DNA from: Methanoregulaceae archaeon
Lineage (GTDB): Archaea; Halobacteriota; Methanomicrobia; Methanomicrobiales; Methanospirillaceae
NCBI GenBank assembly: GCA_025453715.1
Contig: JALOPT010000013.1
Location: 1 to 15,911, forward strand
DNA: 15,911 bases
Direction of reading: 5' to 3'
A model generated the notes under the pieces. The model saw only the letters and a list, made by a program, of their open reading frames with translations, searched no databases and was not told the origin of the DNA. Numbering within the stretch: position 1 is the first letter of the stretch; each line of letters opens with the position of its first letter. The translations under genes and the position numbers were made by a program. Of the stretch, positions 1 to 6,901 are shown piece by piece.

Positions 1-120
1 GGTATGAAGAACGCCGGGATACTTGCATTCCCCATGCTTGAAAAAGTCTTTACAATATTCCTGATAATCGGGTGCGTCTGGGAGGGAATGTTACACATTT
101 CCGGAAGGTTCGTGCGCTGA
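1..120 (+). CDS. 3' end of an unidentified gene (partial, possible membrane protein)
   Basis: An open frame runs from the first base of the window to a TGA at 118-120. It encodes about 39 residues and is probably the C-terminus of a longer protein that begins outside the window. The visible part has one hydrophobic stretch (around VFTIFLIIGCVW), consistent with a last transmembrane helix followed by a short basic tail ending GRFVR. I do not recognise the family. An ATG is present at codon 2, so a tiny stand-alone membrane peptide is possible but less likely. It lies upstream of and in the same direction as rubredoxin, with a gap of about 156 bases and a perfect palindrome just after its stop. 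Confidence 0.35.
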   Translation, partial: GMKNAGILAFPMLEKVFTIFLIIGCVWEGMLHISGRFVR

Positions 121-124
121 GAGA

Positions 125-141
125 TATCACTGTCAGTGATA
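125..141. promoter_or_regulatory. 17-bp perfect palindrome, possible operator or terminator stem
   Basis: TATCACTG and its reverse complement CAGTGATA flank a single central T. The site starts four bases after the stop codon of the upstream partial gene and lies about 135 bases before the rubredoxin start. No T-run follows it, so a protein-binding dyad is as plausible as a terminator hairpin. No regulator can be assigned. Confidence 0.3.
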
Positions 142-276
142 CCAGGGTTTCCCGGAAAGGGTGCAAGGCTCGTGGATGAAATTTCCCGAAGTTTCAGACT
201 GCACGGGTAAACAGGCCACGAAGACCCGATCCATTTCCAGCGGTTTTTTTTAGGAAAAAAAATCAGATAATTACCT

Positions 277-441
277 ATGTTCCAGAGATACAAATGCTCG
301 ATTTGTGGAAGGATATATGACCCGGTGCAAGGCGACCCTTACGAAAATATCAGCCCGGGTACGGAATTTTCCAGCCTGCCTGACACATGGCGGTGCCCGG
401 TCTGTCGTGCATTAAAAGAGAAGTTTTTCCCTGAGACCTGA
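277..441 (+). CDS. Rubredoxin (54 aa)
   Basis: This is a small iron protein of the rubredoxin family, in which one Fe is held by four cysteines and acts as a one-electron carrier, in anaerobes often to oxygen or superoxide reductases. The 54-residue length is typical. Family landmarks are visible: an N-terminal YKCSICG knuckle (Cys7, Cys10), YDP, a GDP turn, PGT, LPDTWRCPVC (Cys40, Cys43) and a short tail FFPET. All four ligands are present. The residue after Cys43 is Arg (CGT codon), where nearly all rubredoxins have Gly (CPxCG). The start is the only ATG giving the normal N-terminus. No clear SD precedes it, so the mRNA may be leaderless or have a weak ribosome site. The partner is unknown, since neither neighbour is an obvious redox enzyme. 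Confidence 0.92.
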   Translation: MFQRYKCSICGRIYDPVQGDPYENISPGTEFSSLPDTWRCPVCRALKEKFFPET

Positions 442-480
442 TGGGAGGGCCTGGAAACTGCAGTCTTAAGAAAAATTGGA

Positions 481-534
481 ATCCCCGGGCTTGCGGGGAT
501 GCAGGGAAAGCCCGGTAAAAATTCGTGTTTTTTT
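481..534. terminator. Probable terminator between convergent rubredoxin and kinase genes
   Basis: A GC-rich hairpin with a 7-bp perfect stem (ATCCCCG/CGGGGAT, 481-500, 6-base loop) lies 39 bases after the rubredoxin stop. A T-run follows at about 527-534. The element sits between two convergent genes and would end plus-strand transcription in the usual hairpin or T-run fashion. This is inferred from pattern only. Confidence 0.45.
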
Positions 535-2432
535 CAGGGTTCCCTGAACCTGTATGACCCTTCAGGTACCGAGATCTCAAAGCGTGCACCTTTACCTGGC
601 TCACCGGTCTCTGCGATGGTTATTCCGGTGATAGACAGTGTTTCACGGCAGAATAAAAGGCCAAGCCCTGAGTTTTTCCCGAAATCGTGTTCAAAAATCT
701 CCATTTTTCTGCCTGCAGGGATCCCGGGCCCGTTATCCTCGAAAATAATTGTAATCCCTCCCGGGTTATCTTCGGTTCGGAGTGATATTTCAGTAACACC
801 CGAGGCATGGTCTAGGACATTTTTTACCAGGGAATAAAAGGTAAATTCAAGTAAAGGATCGGCAAAAATCTCCAGGTTCCTGACATTGATCGTCCTGGAC
901 ATGTCCAGCGGCGGCAGGTGTGAGATGGCGGTGGTAAAAACATGGCTCACATTCTGCCAGCGTGGAGGTCTCATACCCATATCCTGGTAATTTTTTGCGA
1001 AGTTTAAGGTTTCAGAAATTTTTTTCGATAATGCCTCGCTTTTTTCGAGGAACTGGTCCATTTTCTTATCAGGAGCATCGAGCTTCATGATCGAAAGATA
1101 CCCGGATAAGGTAAAGACGGCATTCTGAATATCCTGGAACGTAACCATGTTCAGAAGGTTTAGTTTTTTACGGACCTGTTCGAGTGTCTTCTGGCTTTTC
1201 GTTATCTGGGTAAAATTATCTTTCAGCACTTCATCGTTTGCTTTCAGCTGCTCATAGAGGGACTGCAATTCCTGGTGGGCGAGGTTCAGGCTCTCTTCTG
1301 CCTCTTTCCGGTGTAACACCTCAGCCTCTAACTGCATCACCGTATCGGCAAGTTCTTTTGTACGTTCCCTGACCCGGCGTTCAAGTTCCTCTTCTGTCTG
1401 TTTACGTTCGGTGATATCAATCAGGACACCGCGGATCCCACAAGGGGTATTATCACACTTAATGGGATCAGCGTAAATAATTGCGGGAAAGGTGCTACCA
1501 TCGTTCCGTTGTGCTGTGTATTCTATTCCTCCTATTTTCTCTCCCATTACCATCTTCTGAATATTACCTGCTGCCCGCATCCTGTCTTTTGGGGCCAGCA
1601 TCTCCATACCGTTCACCCCACCCTGAAATTCCTCCCTTGTGAATCCAAAAGTTTCGAGGGCGATGCGGTTTGCCGAAATAATTTTTCCATCATTATCGAG
1701 TTCAAAAATCGTCTGTGGAAGCATTTCAACAAGGTCCCGGTATTTTTTTTCACTTTCTTCCAGTTTTTTATCGAATATTGCCCGCCGGTTCTCAATCGCA
1801 AGGATCCCAAACAAAGCTGCGAGCATTGCAATGATCCCTATGATAAAAATAACCAGGTTTGCCTGGTTAATCAGGGCGATGGCAACCGAGCTGTCCATGT
1901 CAACCCCGACAATTCCGACTACTCTCCCTTTATCGTCCCTGATCGGGGCGTAACCGGAGAGCACTACCCCCCAGTTATCCCTGGTAAAATCAGTAGTTGC
2001 TGTCGGGCTGGAGAACCCCTGGATCATTTCAGGATCTGGTTCGAGGTACACCGTTCCAATCCTGGCCGCTTTCTGGTCATACCCATAGTCCCCATCGACA
2101 ACAAAAATGATACGGTCCCCGGTTTTCCGCAGTGTATAGATATAACGTATATTGGAAGAGGATTTGATTGACTGCTGCAGCTGGTCCCTTATTCTGATAA
2201 AACGCGGGGTGTTTTCTTCACCTTCACGTATTTGTGCAAACTCATCGGCATCGATCTGTGAAGACGTAATGGTTGCAACGGTTATCAGCTTGTCCTGGAC
2301 TGCCCCTTTCAATGCTTTCTGGGTTTCCAGGGATATCGTATATACTGCAAGCGATGTAATTACGAGGATCAGGATAATTAAAATTATTGAGATCGTACGG
2401 GGTAACTGGAAATTCAAATGACAACCCCCCAC
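534..2432 (-). CDS. Membrane-bound PAS sensor histidine kinase homologue lacking the phosphoacceptor His
   Basis: A two-component sensor in the cytoplasmic membrane, 632 aa from a GTG start. Visible order: TM helix 1 (about residues 14-33), an extracytoplasmic sensor region (about 35-190) of Cache/PDC-like character, TM helix 2 (about 192-213), PAS (about 230-342, ending DITERK), a long coiled coil (about 343-425), a dimerisation segment (about 423-480) and a HATPase domain (about 520-628). The ATPase motifs are intact: N-box around Asn538, DNGPGIP at 566-572, and GKNSGLGL around 585-592. The H-box reads TFQDIQN with Gln433 (CAG, 1134-1136 minus), where the homologous kinase at 10144 has TRHDILNN. 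Autophosphorylation at the usual site should therefore be impossible. An in-frame TTG at 2417 has a G-run 7 bases upstream and may be the true start. A TATA-like box lies near 2458-2470 on the minus strand. Ligand unknown. Confidence 0.88.
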   Translation of the reverse strand: MGGCHLNFQLPRTISIILIILILVITSLAVYTISLETQKALKGAVQDKLITVATITSSQIDADEFAQIREGEENTPRFIRIRDQLQQSIKSSSNIRYIYTLRKTGDRIIFVVDGDYGYDQKAARIGTVYLEPDPEMIQGFSSPTATTDFTRDNWGVVLSGYAPIRDDKGRVVGIVGVDMDSSVAIALINQANLVIFIIGIIAMLAALFGILAIENRRAIFDKKLEESEKKYRDLVEMLPQTIFELDNDGKIISANRIALETFGFTREEFQGGVNGMEMLAPKDRMRAAGNIQKMVMGEKIGGIEYTAQRNDGSTFPAIIYADPIKCDNTPCGIRGVLIDITERKQTEEELERRVRERTKELADTVMQLEAEVLHRKEAEESLNLAHQELQSLYEQLKANDEVLKDNFTQITKSQKTLEQVRKKLNLLNMVTFQDIQNAVFTLSGYLSIMKLDAPDKKMDQFLEKSEALSKKISETLNFAKNYQDMGMRPPRWQNVSHVFTTAISHLPPLDMSRTINVRNLEIFADPLLEFTFYSLVKNVLDHASGVTEISLRTEDNPGGITIIFEDNGPGIPAGRKMEIFEHDFGKNSGLGLLFCRETLSITGITIAETGEPGKGARFEISVPEGSYRFREP

Positions 2433-2457
2433 ATACCTACCAGAATCTGCGCCGCAT

Positions 2458-2470
2458 TCTATAAAATATG
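2458..2470 (-). promoter_or_regulatory. TATA-like box for the kinase homologue at 534-2432
   Basis: On the minus strand the sequence reads CATATTTTATAGA, resembling an archaeal box A. Initiation about 25 bases downstream would fall near 2440. That leaves about 8 bases before the GTG at 2432 but about 23 bases, including a GGGGGG run, before the TTG at 2417. The second arrangement fits an SD-led start better. Confidence 0.4.
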
Positions 2471-2507
2471 ATTGGTACTATTCCTGAAAGTATTTCCGGG
2501 TATAAAT

Positions 2508-2519
2508 TAAGAATTCTTA
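2508..2519. repeat. 12-bp perfect palindrome between divergent promoters
   Basis: TAAGAATTCTTA is self-complementary and sits between the two divergently oriented TATA-like boxes of the kinase homologue and the response regulator. It could be a shared operator, but an AT-rich 12-mer palindrome can also occur by chance. Confidence 0.25.
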
Positions 2520-2563
2520 CCTGTTATATTTGATAATTCCTTAGTTTTAATGCTAGTAAAACA

Positions 2564-2604
2564 TTTTTTATAGTTGGAAAGATTCTATTGTTATTAAGGG
2601 GGGG
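2564..2604 (+). promoter_or_regulatory. Promoter and ribosome site of the response regulator
   Basis: TTTTTTATA at 2564-2572 resembles an archaeal TATA box, with an A-rich stretch just upstream. Transcription would begin near 2595. A run of seven G (2598-2604) then lies 5 bases before the CTG at 2610 and would act as the SD (GGGGGG, with G-U pairing where the consensus has A). The spacing of box, start site, SD and codon agrees with a short leader, and it decides the CTG start. Confidence 0.45.
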
Positions 2605-2609
2605 CTGTT

Positions 2610-2981
2610 CTGAATTCAGCAAGTATCTTAATTGTAGAGGATGATCCGATAATTGCAAGAATTATGGAATTCCGTTTGAATAAACTGGGGTACAGGGTTT
2701 TTGGAAAAACAAAGAACGAACATGATACCCTGGATTCGCTAATGTACGAATATCCTGACCTGGTAATGATGGATATCATACTTGAAGGGGAGACGGACGG
2801 CATTCAGCTCGCGAAAAAAATTCTCAAAAAAAAAGATATTCCTGTTGTGTATGTTACGGGACACACCGATGACCTAACTCTTGAGAGAGTGCGGGAGACA
2901 TCGCCCAGTGGCTTTATAATAAAACCGTTTAGTGATGATGATTTGCGGGTAACGATTGAACTGGCATATAATAAAAAATAA
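2610..2981 (+). CDS. Single-domain response regulator (CheY-like), CTG start
   Basis: A stand-alone receiver domain, 123 aa if begun at CTG 2610. It would take a phosphoryl group from a histidine kinase and act by protein contact, as it has no output domain. Visible landmarks in this numbering: strand 1 ILIVEDD with the acidic pair Asp11/Asp12, phosphoacceptor Asp55 (VMMDI), Thr83 (VYVTG) and Lys105-Pro106 (IIKPF). The first ATG in frame (2664) would remove strand 1 and the acidic pair and so wreck the Mg site. No ATG, GTG or TTG exists in frame between the stop at 2595-2597 and 2664. CTG with a G7 SD five bases before it gives a normal N-terminus (MNSASILIVEDD). The only other reading is one G too many in the G7 run, which would open a TTG upstream. 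It is divergent from the kinase homologue, which is a possible partner. Confidence 0.85.
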   Translation: MNSASILIVEDDPIIARIMEFRLNKLGYRVFGKTKNEHDTLDSLMYEYPDLVMMDIILEGETDGIQLAKKILKKKDIPVVYVTGHTDDLTLERVRETSPSGFIIKPFSDDDLRVTIELAYNKK

Positions 2982-3284
2982 TTTTTATATAACCCGCTGG
3001 TGATGGAACATTTTTTTACAGAAAATGGGAATAAAACCAGGCATTTAAAAAAATAGCCCGCCTTTATAATTTTCCTTGCAATAAGAGCTAATCCCTGTGC
3101 TCCGGAAACATCCGGTTGATACCGGTCCCTTGCAGAAAACATTTTTTTGGTCAAGCGGATGAAAAGATTCATGTAATGCAACCTCCTTTATCCAATAATA
3201 TTAAGGCGGAATTCAAAATGAATCATAAATCACCCTGTTACTCCTGTGTGGGCCCCGCATCATATCCCCTCCGGAGGGTGTAAT
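2982..3284. other. Intergenic region between response regulator and ABC exporter operon
   Basis: This 303-base gap is AT-rich and has no convincing gene. It begins with TTTTTATATAA (2982-2992), directly after the regulator stop. That could serve as a T-rich archaeal terminator or as a strong box A for a plus-strand transcript. ACATTTTTTT occurs twice, near 3008 and near 3140. A second TATA-like stretch (about 3191-3205) could drive the exporter operon with a leader of roughly 60 bases. On the minus strand an open frame begins at ATG 3172 behind a good GGAGG, but it runs antisense into the regulator and looks like no protein I know. Confidence 0.5.
3267..3280 (+). promoter_or_regulatory. SD of the exporter operon inside a perfect palindrome
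   Basis: GGAGGGTG (3273-3280) lies 4 bases before the ATG at 3285 and decides that start over the upstream in-frame GTG at 3246. The SD is the right half of a 12-bp palindrome, CCCTCCGGAGGG (3267-3278). The upstream half could pair with it and mask the ribosome site, or the palindrome could be an operator. As a hairpin it has only a 4-bp stem if a 4-base loop is left. Confidence 0.55.
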
Positions 3285-5051
3285 ATGCCGGTAATTCTCC
3301 CTAACCTCAGCAGGATGCTGGTCATCTACAAAGGGGCCTGGGGCTGGATTGCATTATCCCAGTTATTCGTCCTCCTCGGTGCCATGTTCATGCTGCTTAT
3401 CCCTGTTCAGATATCAGCTCTTATCGATAAGGGTGTCCTCGCAGGAGATATCGGGGTTGTTGTTGACAAAGCCCTTCTCATGCTCCTTTTCGCAATTCTT
3501 GCCGGGGCATTTTCACTGGCCAACCTGTATATCGCTGCCAGGGTCGGAGAAGGCACGGCCCATTACCTCAGGAAGGAGGTATACAAGAAAATCCAGACGT
3601 TTTCCTTCGGAAATCTCGACCGGATACCTGTGGGGGAGCTCCTCGTCCGTCTCACGAGCGATATCTACCAGATCAACATGGCAGCCAGCTTTTCCGTCAG
3701 GTTTGTCCTCTATGCTCCGTTTATGATTTTAGTCGCCCTCGTGTTCGTATATATCAGCAGCCCGGACCTTGTATGGATTTTTATTGTTGTTATAATGATC
3801 ACGGCAGCGATGTTCGGTATTATGTCGTGGGTATTGCAGGGCCAGTACAGGGTCAGGCAGCAGAACCTTGATGCGGTAAATAACGTGCTCCAGGAGGATT
3901 TCTCCGGTGTTCGAGTAATAAAGGCCTTTGTAAGGCAATATTACGAAAACAACCGTTTCAAAGGTGTAAACGAAAAATTCCGTACAGCTTCGCTTTCACC
4001 CTTACGTACCAGTGCATTCATTCTCCCCGCCATTTTCTTAATCCTCGGGCTCTCCAATGCTCTCGTTATCTGGTTCGGAGGGTTGCAGGTCATTGCAGGG
4101 ACGATGGGGATTGGCGAAATTATTGCATTTACCCAGTACTTCTTCTTCATCCTCGCACAGCTGTGGATACTCTCGTTTGTTATGCCGCAAATTATATCAG
4201 CGGAAGCTTCGGCAGGCAGACTGGCGGGAATTATTGATACCAAACCCACGGTGGTTGATTCACCGCAGGCAGCGATGCCGGACCCTGCCCGGTTAAAAGG
4301 CAGGGTGGTATTTTGGGATGTTTCATTCAGCTACGAGGGACCCGGGGGGAAAGAGGCGATAAAACACATCTCATTTACCGCAGAACCCGGCCAGACCATT
4401 GCGTTTCTCGGACCTACCGGTTCGGGAAAATCGACGCTTGTCAACCTTATCCCCCGGTTTTACGACGTAACATCAGGCCGGATTACTATTGACGGGACTG
4501 ATGTCCGCGATATCCCGCAGGACGAGCTCCGGAGCATGGTGTATATCGCCCTCCAGGAAAGTGTGCTCTTTTCCGGGACCATTAAAGAGAATATCGGATT
4601 TGGAGGCTCAGATATACCCTTTGACCAGCTTGTGGCTGCATCCAGGGCTGCAGAAGCAGATGAGTTTATTTCGGCGATCCCTTCGGGATATGATTCTCAT
4701 GTGGCCCGCCGTGGTGCGAATTTTTCAGGGGGCCAGAAACAACGTCTCTCCATCGCGAGGGCAATTGCCCCGAAACCCCGCATCCTTATCCTTGACGACA
4801 GTACAAGTGCGGTTGATGTCGCGACGGAAAGCCGTATCCAGGCAGCCCTCGCGACCATGATCCCCGGGACGACCCGGCTTATCGTCGCACAGCGGATCAG
4901 CACGGTGCTTATGGCCGATAAAATTATCCTCCTTGACAAGGGGGAAATTGTTGAGATGGGAAATCACCAGGAACTTATTTCCCGGAGTCCCCTTTACCAG
5001 GAGATTTTCGAGTCGCAGCTTGGTGGTATCACCAGGGAGGATATCGCATGA
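3285..5051 (+). CDS. Heterodimeric ABC exporter half-transporter, degenerate-site subunit
   Basis: A 588-aa membrane protein with an N-terminal six-helix exporter domain (about residues 15-310) and a C-terminal nucleotide-binding domain (about 340-588). Such half-transporters of the MsbA/multidrug type pump lipids, drugs or peptides outward using ATP. Motifs: Walker A GPTGSGKST (376-384), Q-loop around LQES, signature FSGGQ (480-484) and Walker B ILILDDSTS. The usual catalytic Glu is Asp505, and the switch His is Gln536 (VAQRIS). These substitutions match the degenerate member of heterodimeric exporters such as TM287 of TM287/288. The signature motif is intact because it serves the partner's site. 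The start is ATG 3285, behind a strong SD. The stop overlaps the next gene's ATG (ATGA), as expected for co-translated subunits. Substrate unknown. Confidence 0.9.
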   Translation: MPVILPNLSRMLVIYKGAWGWIALSQLFVLLGAMFMLLIPVQISALIDKGVLAGDIGVVVDKALLMLLFAILAGAFSLANLYIAARVGEGTAHYLRKEVYKKIQTFSFGNLDRIPVGELLVRLTSDIYQINMAASFSVRFVLYAPFMILVALVFVYISSPDLVWIFIVVIMITAAMFGIMSWVLQGQYRVRQQNLDAVNNVLQEDFSGVRVIKAFVRQYYENNRFKGVNEKFRTASLSPLRTSAFILPAIFLILGLSNALVIWFGGLQVIAGTMGIGEIIAFTQYFFFILAQLWILSFVMPQIISAEASAGRLAGIIDTKPTVVDSPQAAMPDPARLKGRVVFWDVSFSYEGPGGKEAIKHISFTAEPGQTIAFLGPTGSGKSTLVNLIPRFYDVTSGRITIDGTDVRDIPQDELRSMVYIALQESVLFSGTIKENIGFGGSDIPFDQLVAASRAAEADEFISAIPSGYDSHVARRGANFSGGQKQRLSIARAIAPKPRILILDDSTSAVDVATESRIQAALATMIPGTTRLIVAQRISTVLMADKIILLDKGEIVEMGNHQELISRSPLYQEIFESQLGGITREDIA

Positions 5052-6853
5052 CAACGAGCACAACAGATGCCCTTGCGAAGGTGGAGTCCCCGAAAAGCAA
5101 GGGAAGGATAAAGGCACTGTTACGGGCACTTCATTATCTCGGATTACAGAAATTTGAGTTCATCCTTGTAATTGTCCTGTTTCTCATCGGGACTATCGGA
5201 TTTATTTCCCTGTCAGTAATGCTTGGGATTGCTGTCAACTCGTTGTCAGGGACCACAACTTCCGGGCAGCTCGTGCAGCTGGTCACCTTTATGGCCGGCC
5301 TTGCGCTTGTTACCTTCATCACGTATTATGCCGGGTTCCGGATCCTGGCAGGAGTAACCCAGAATGCCCTGTTCCGACTCAGGCAGGACCTCTTTGAGCA
5401 TACCCAGGAGCTATCGCTGCGGTTTTTTGACCGGCAGCCAATCGGGGAACTCATGAGCCGGGTCACCAACGATATCGATGTCGTTACTGCGTTTTTCCAG
5501 CAGCCACTCGGTACCCTGATTATGGGTATACTGATGCTGTTCACGACCCTCGTTGCGATGGTACTGCTTGACAGCCGGCTTGCCGTAATTGCATCGATTG
5601 CCATACCCCTGCTTATCGGGCTTGTATGGCTGCTGGCACGGGTTGCAGGGCCGGCTTTCTCTCTCCTGCAGGAGAGGCTTGCAGACCTAAACGGCCTGAT
5701 GGAAGAGACAATTGCCGGTGAAAGGACGATTATCGCGTACCGGCAGCAGGACAAGGTAACAGGAAAACAGGCTTTTGTAAGCGAGACTGCACGGGAAACC
5801 GGGGCCCGGGCGCAGATCCTTTCCCTTGTGATGATGCCGCTCACCGTGCTGGTCACCAATATCAATATCGCCCTCGTCGCCCTGACCGGGTCGGTAATGA
5901 TCATCAACGGGACATTAACCGTCGGGGTGCTGACCACGTTCCTCTCCCTGACCATGATGTTTGTCCTGCCTTTAATGACTATATTTGCAAACTATAATTT
6001 TATCCTGTCAGCCGCGGTGAGTGCAGGAAGGATCTTTTCAATCATGGACGAACAGCCTGATGTAAAAGACCGGCCGGATGCCGTGGAACTGAAACCTGTC
6101 GTGGGTCATGTAACATTTAAGGACGTAAATTTCAGCTACGTCCCTGGCAGGCAGGTCCTCAGGCATAACAGTTTCGAAGCGCAGCCAGGCCAGATGATCG
6201 GGCTTTGCGGGCCTACCGGTGCAGGAAAAAGCACCATTATCAATATCCTCACCCGCTACTATGACATCGATTCCGGGTCCATTGAAATTGACGGCCAGGA
6301 CATTTACAGCGTAACCCAGGCAAGCCTGCGGAAACAGATAGGGGTTGTCCTCCAGGAACCGTTCCTCTTTTCGGACACCGTGATGAACAACCTCAGGTAC
6401 GGGCGGGAGGGGGCCACCGAAGAGGAGTGTATTGCCGCTGCAAGGGATGCAAACTGCGAAGAATTTATCTCCCGGTTACCGGACGGGTACAACACGCTTC
6501 TTGCGGATGGTGGCAGTAACCTCTCCCAGGGACAGCGCCAGCTGCTGACTATCGCAAGGGCAATGGTTGCCAACCCGCGGATCCTTATCCTCGATGAAGC
6601 AACGAGTAACGTGGACACGAGGACCGAACGAAATATACAGGCCGCGATTAGGAAACTCCAGGAGGGACGGACCAGTTTCGTGATTGCACACCGGCTAAGC
6701 ACCATCCGCCCGGCACACCAGATCCTCGTGATTAATAACGGGGAAATTGTTGAACGTGGTACCCATGATGAAATGATGAGGGCAAAGGGGTTCTATTACG
6801 ACTTGTACATGAGCCAGTTCAAGGGAAGGATTGCAGATATCATTACGGCATGA
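5048..6853 (+). CDS. Heterodimeric ABC exporter half-transporter, consensus-site subunit
   Basis: The 601-aa partner of the preceding subunit, with the same layout: a six-helix exporter domain (about residues 30-325) and a nucleotide-binding domain (about 355-601). Walker A GPTGAGKST (388-396), Walker B ILILDEATS with catalytic Glu517, and the switch His548 (IAHRLST) are all canonical. The signature is LSQGQ (492-496) instead of LSGGQ, as in TM288-type subunits. In a head-to-tail dimer this altered signature faces the altered Walker B of the partner. One composite site is thus degenerate on both sides and the other fully consensus. The N-terminus carries about 25 polar residues before the first helix. 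Its ATG overlaps the upstream stop by four bases. A further 48 bases separate it from the PPK2 gene, with no evident promoter between. Confidence 0.92.
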   Translation: MTTSTTDALAKVESPKSKGRIKALLRALHYLGLQKFEFILVIVLFLIGTIGFISLSVMLGIAVNSLSGTTTSGQLVQLVTFMAGLALVTFITYYAGFRILAGVTQNALFRLRQDLFEHTQELSLRFFDRQPIGELMSRVTNDIDVVTAFFQQPLGTLIMGILMLFTTLVAMVLLDSRLAVIASIAIPLLIGLVWLLARVAGPAFSLLQERLADLNGLMEETIAGERTIIAYRQQDKVTGKQAFVSETARETGARAQILSLVMMPLTVLVTNINIALVALTGSVMIINGTLTVGVLTTFLSLTMMFVLPLMTIFANYNFILSAAVSAGRIFSIMDEQPDVKDRPDAVELKPVVGHVTFKDVNFSYVPGRQVLRHNSFEAQPGQMIGLCGPTGAGKSTIINILTRYYDIDSGSIEIDGQDIYSVTQASLRKQIGVVLQEPFLFSDTVMNNLRYGREGATEEECIAAARDANCEEFISRLPDGYNTLLADGGSNLSQGQRQLLTIARAMVANPRILILDEATSNVDTRTERNIQAAIRKLQEGRTSFVIAHRLSTIRPAHQILVINNGEIVERGTHDEMMRAKGFYYDLYMSQFKGRIADIITA

Positions 6854-6901
6854 AATATTGAGGATTATGGGAAAATAGCCACAAACAGGAAGGGAAAGTA
6901 C

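Noticed and set aside
176..253. 25-codon frame starting ATG 176 upstream of rubredoxin
   Set aside because: No good SD, no recognisable motif, and it ends in the T-run. It looks like chance.
1509..2171. 220-codon plus-strand frame opposite the kinase homologue
   Set aside because: It is antisense to well-defined sensor and PAS coding sequence and shows no protein family features.
3246..3284. GTG start 13 codons upstream for the first ABC subunit
   Set aside because: ATG 3285 has a strong SD at 3273-3280; the upstream start has none and would place the SD inside the gene.
5326..5955. 209-codon minus-strand frame opposite the second ABC subunit
   Set aside because: It is rich in Ser, Arg and Thr, as typical antisense shadows of membrane genes are, and has no motif.
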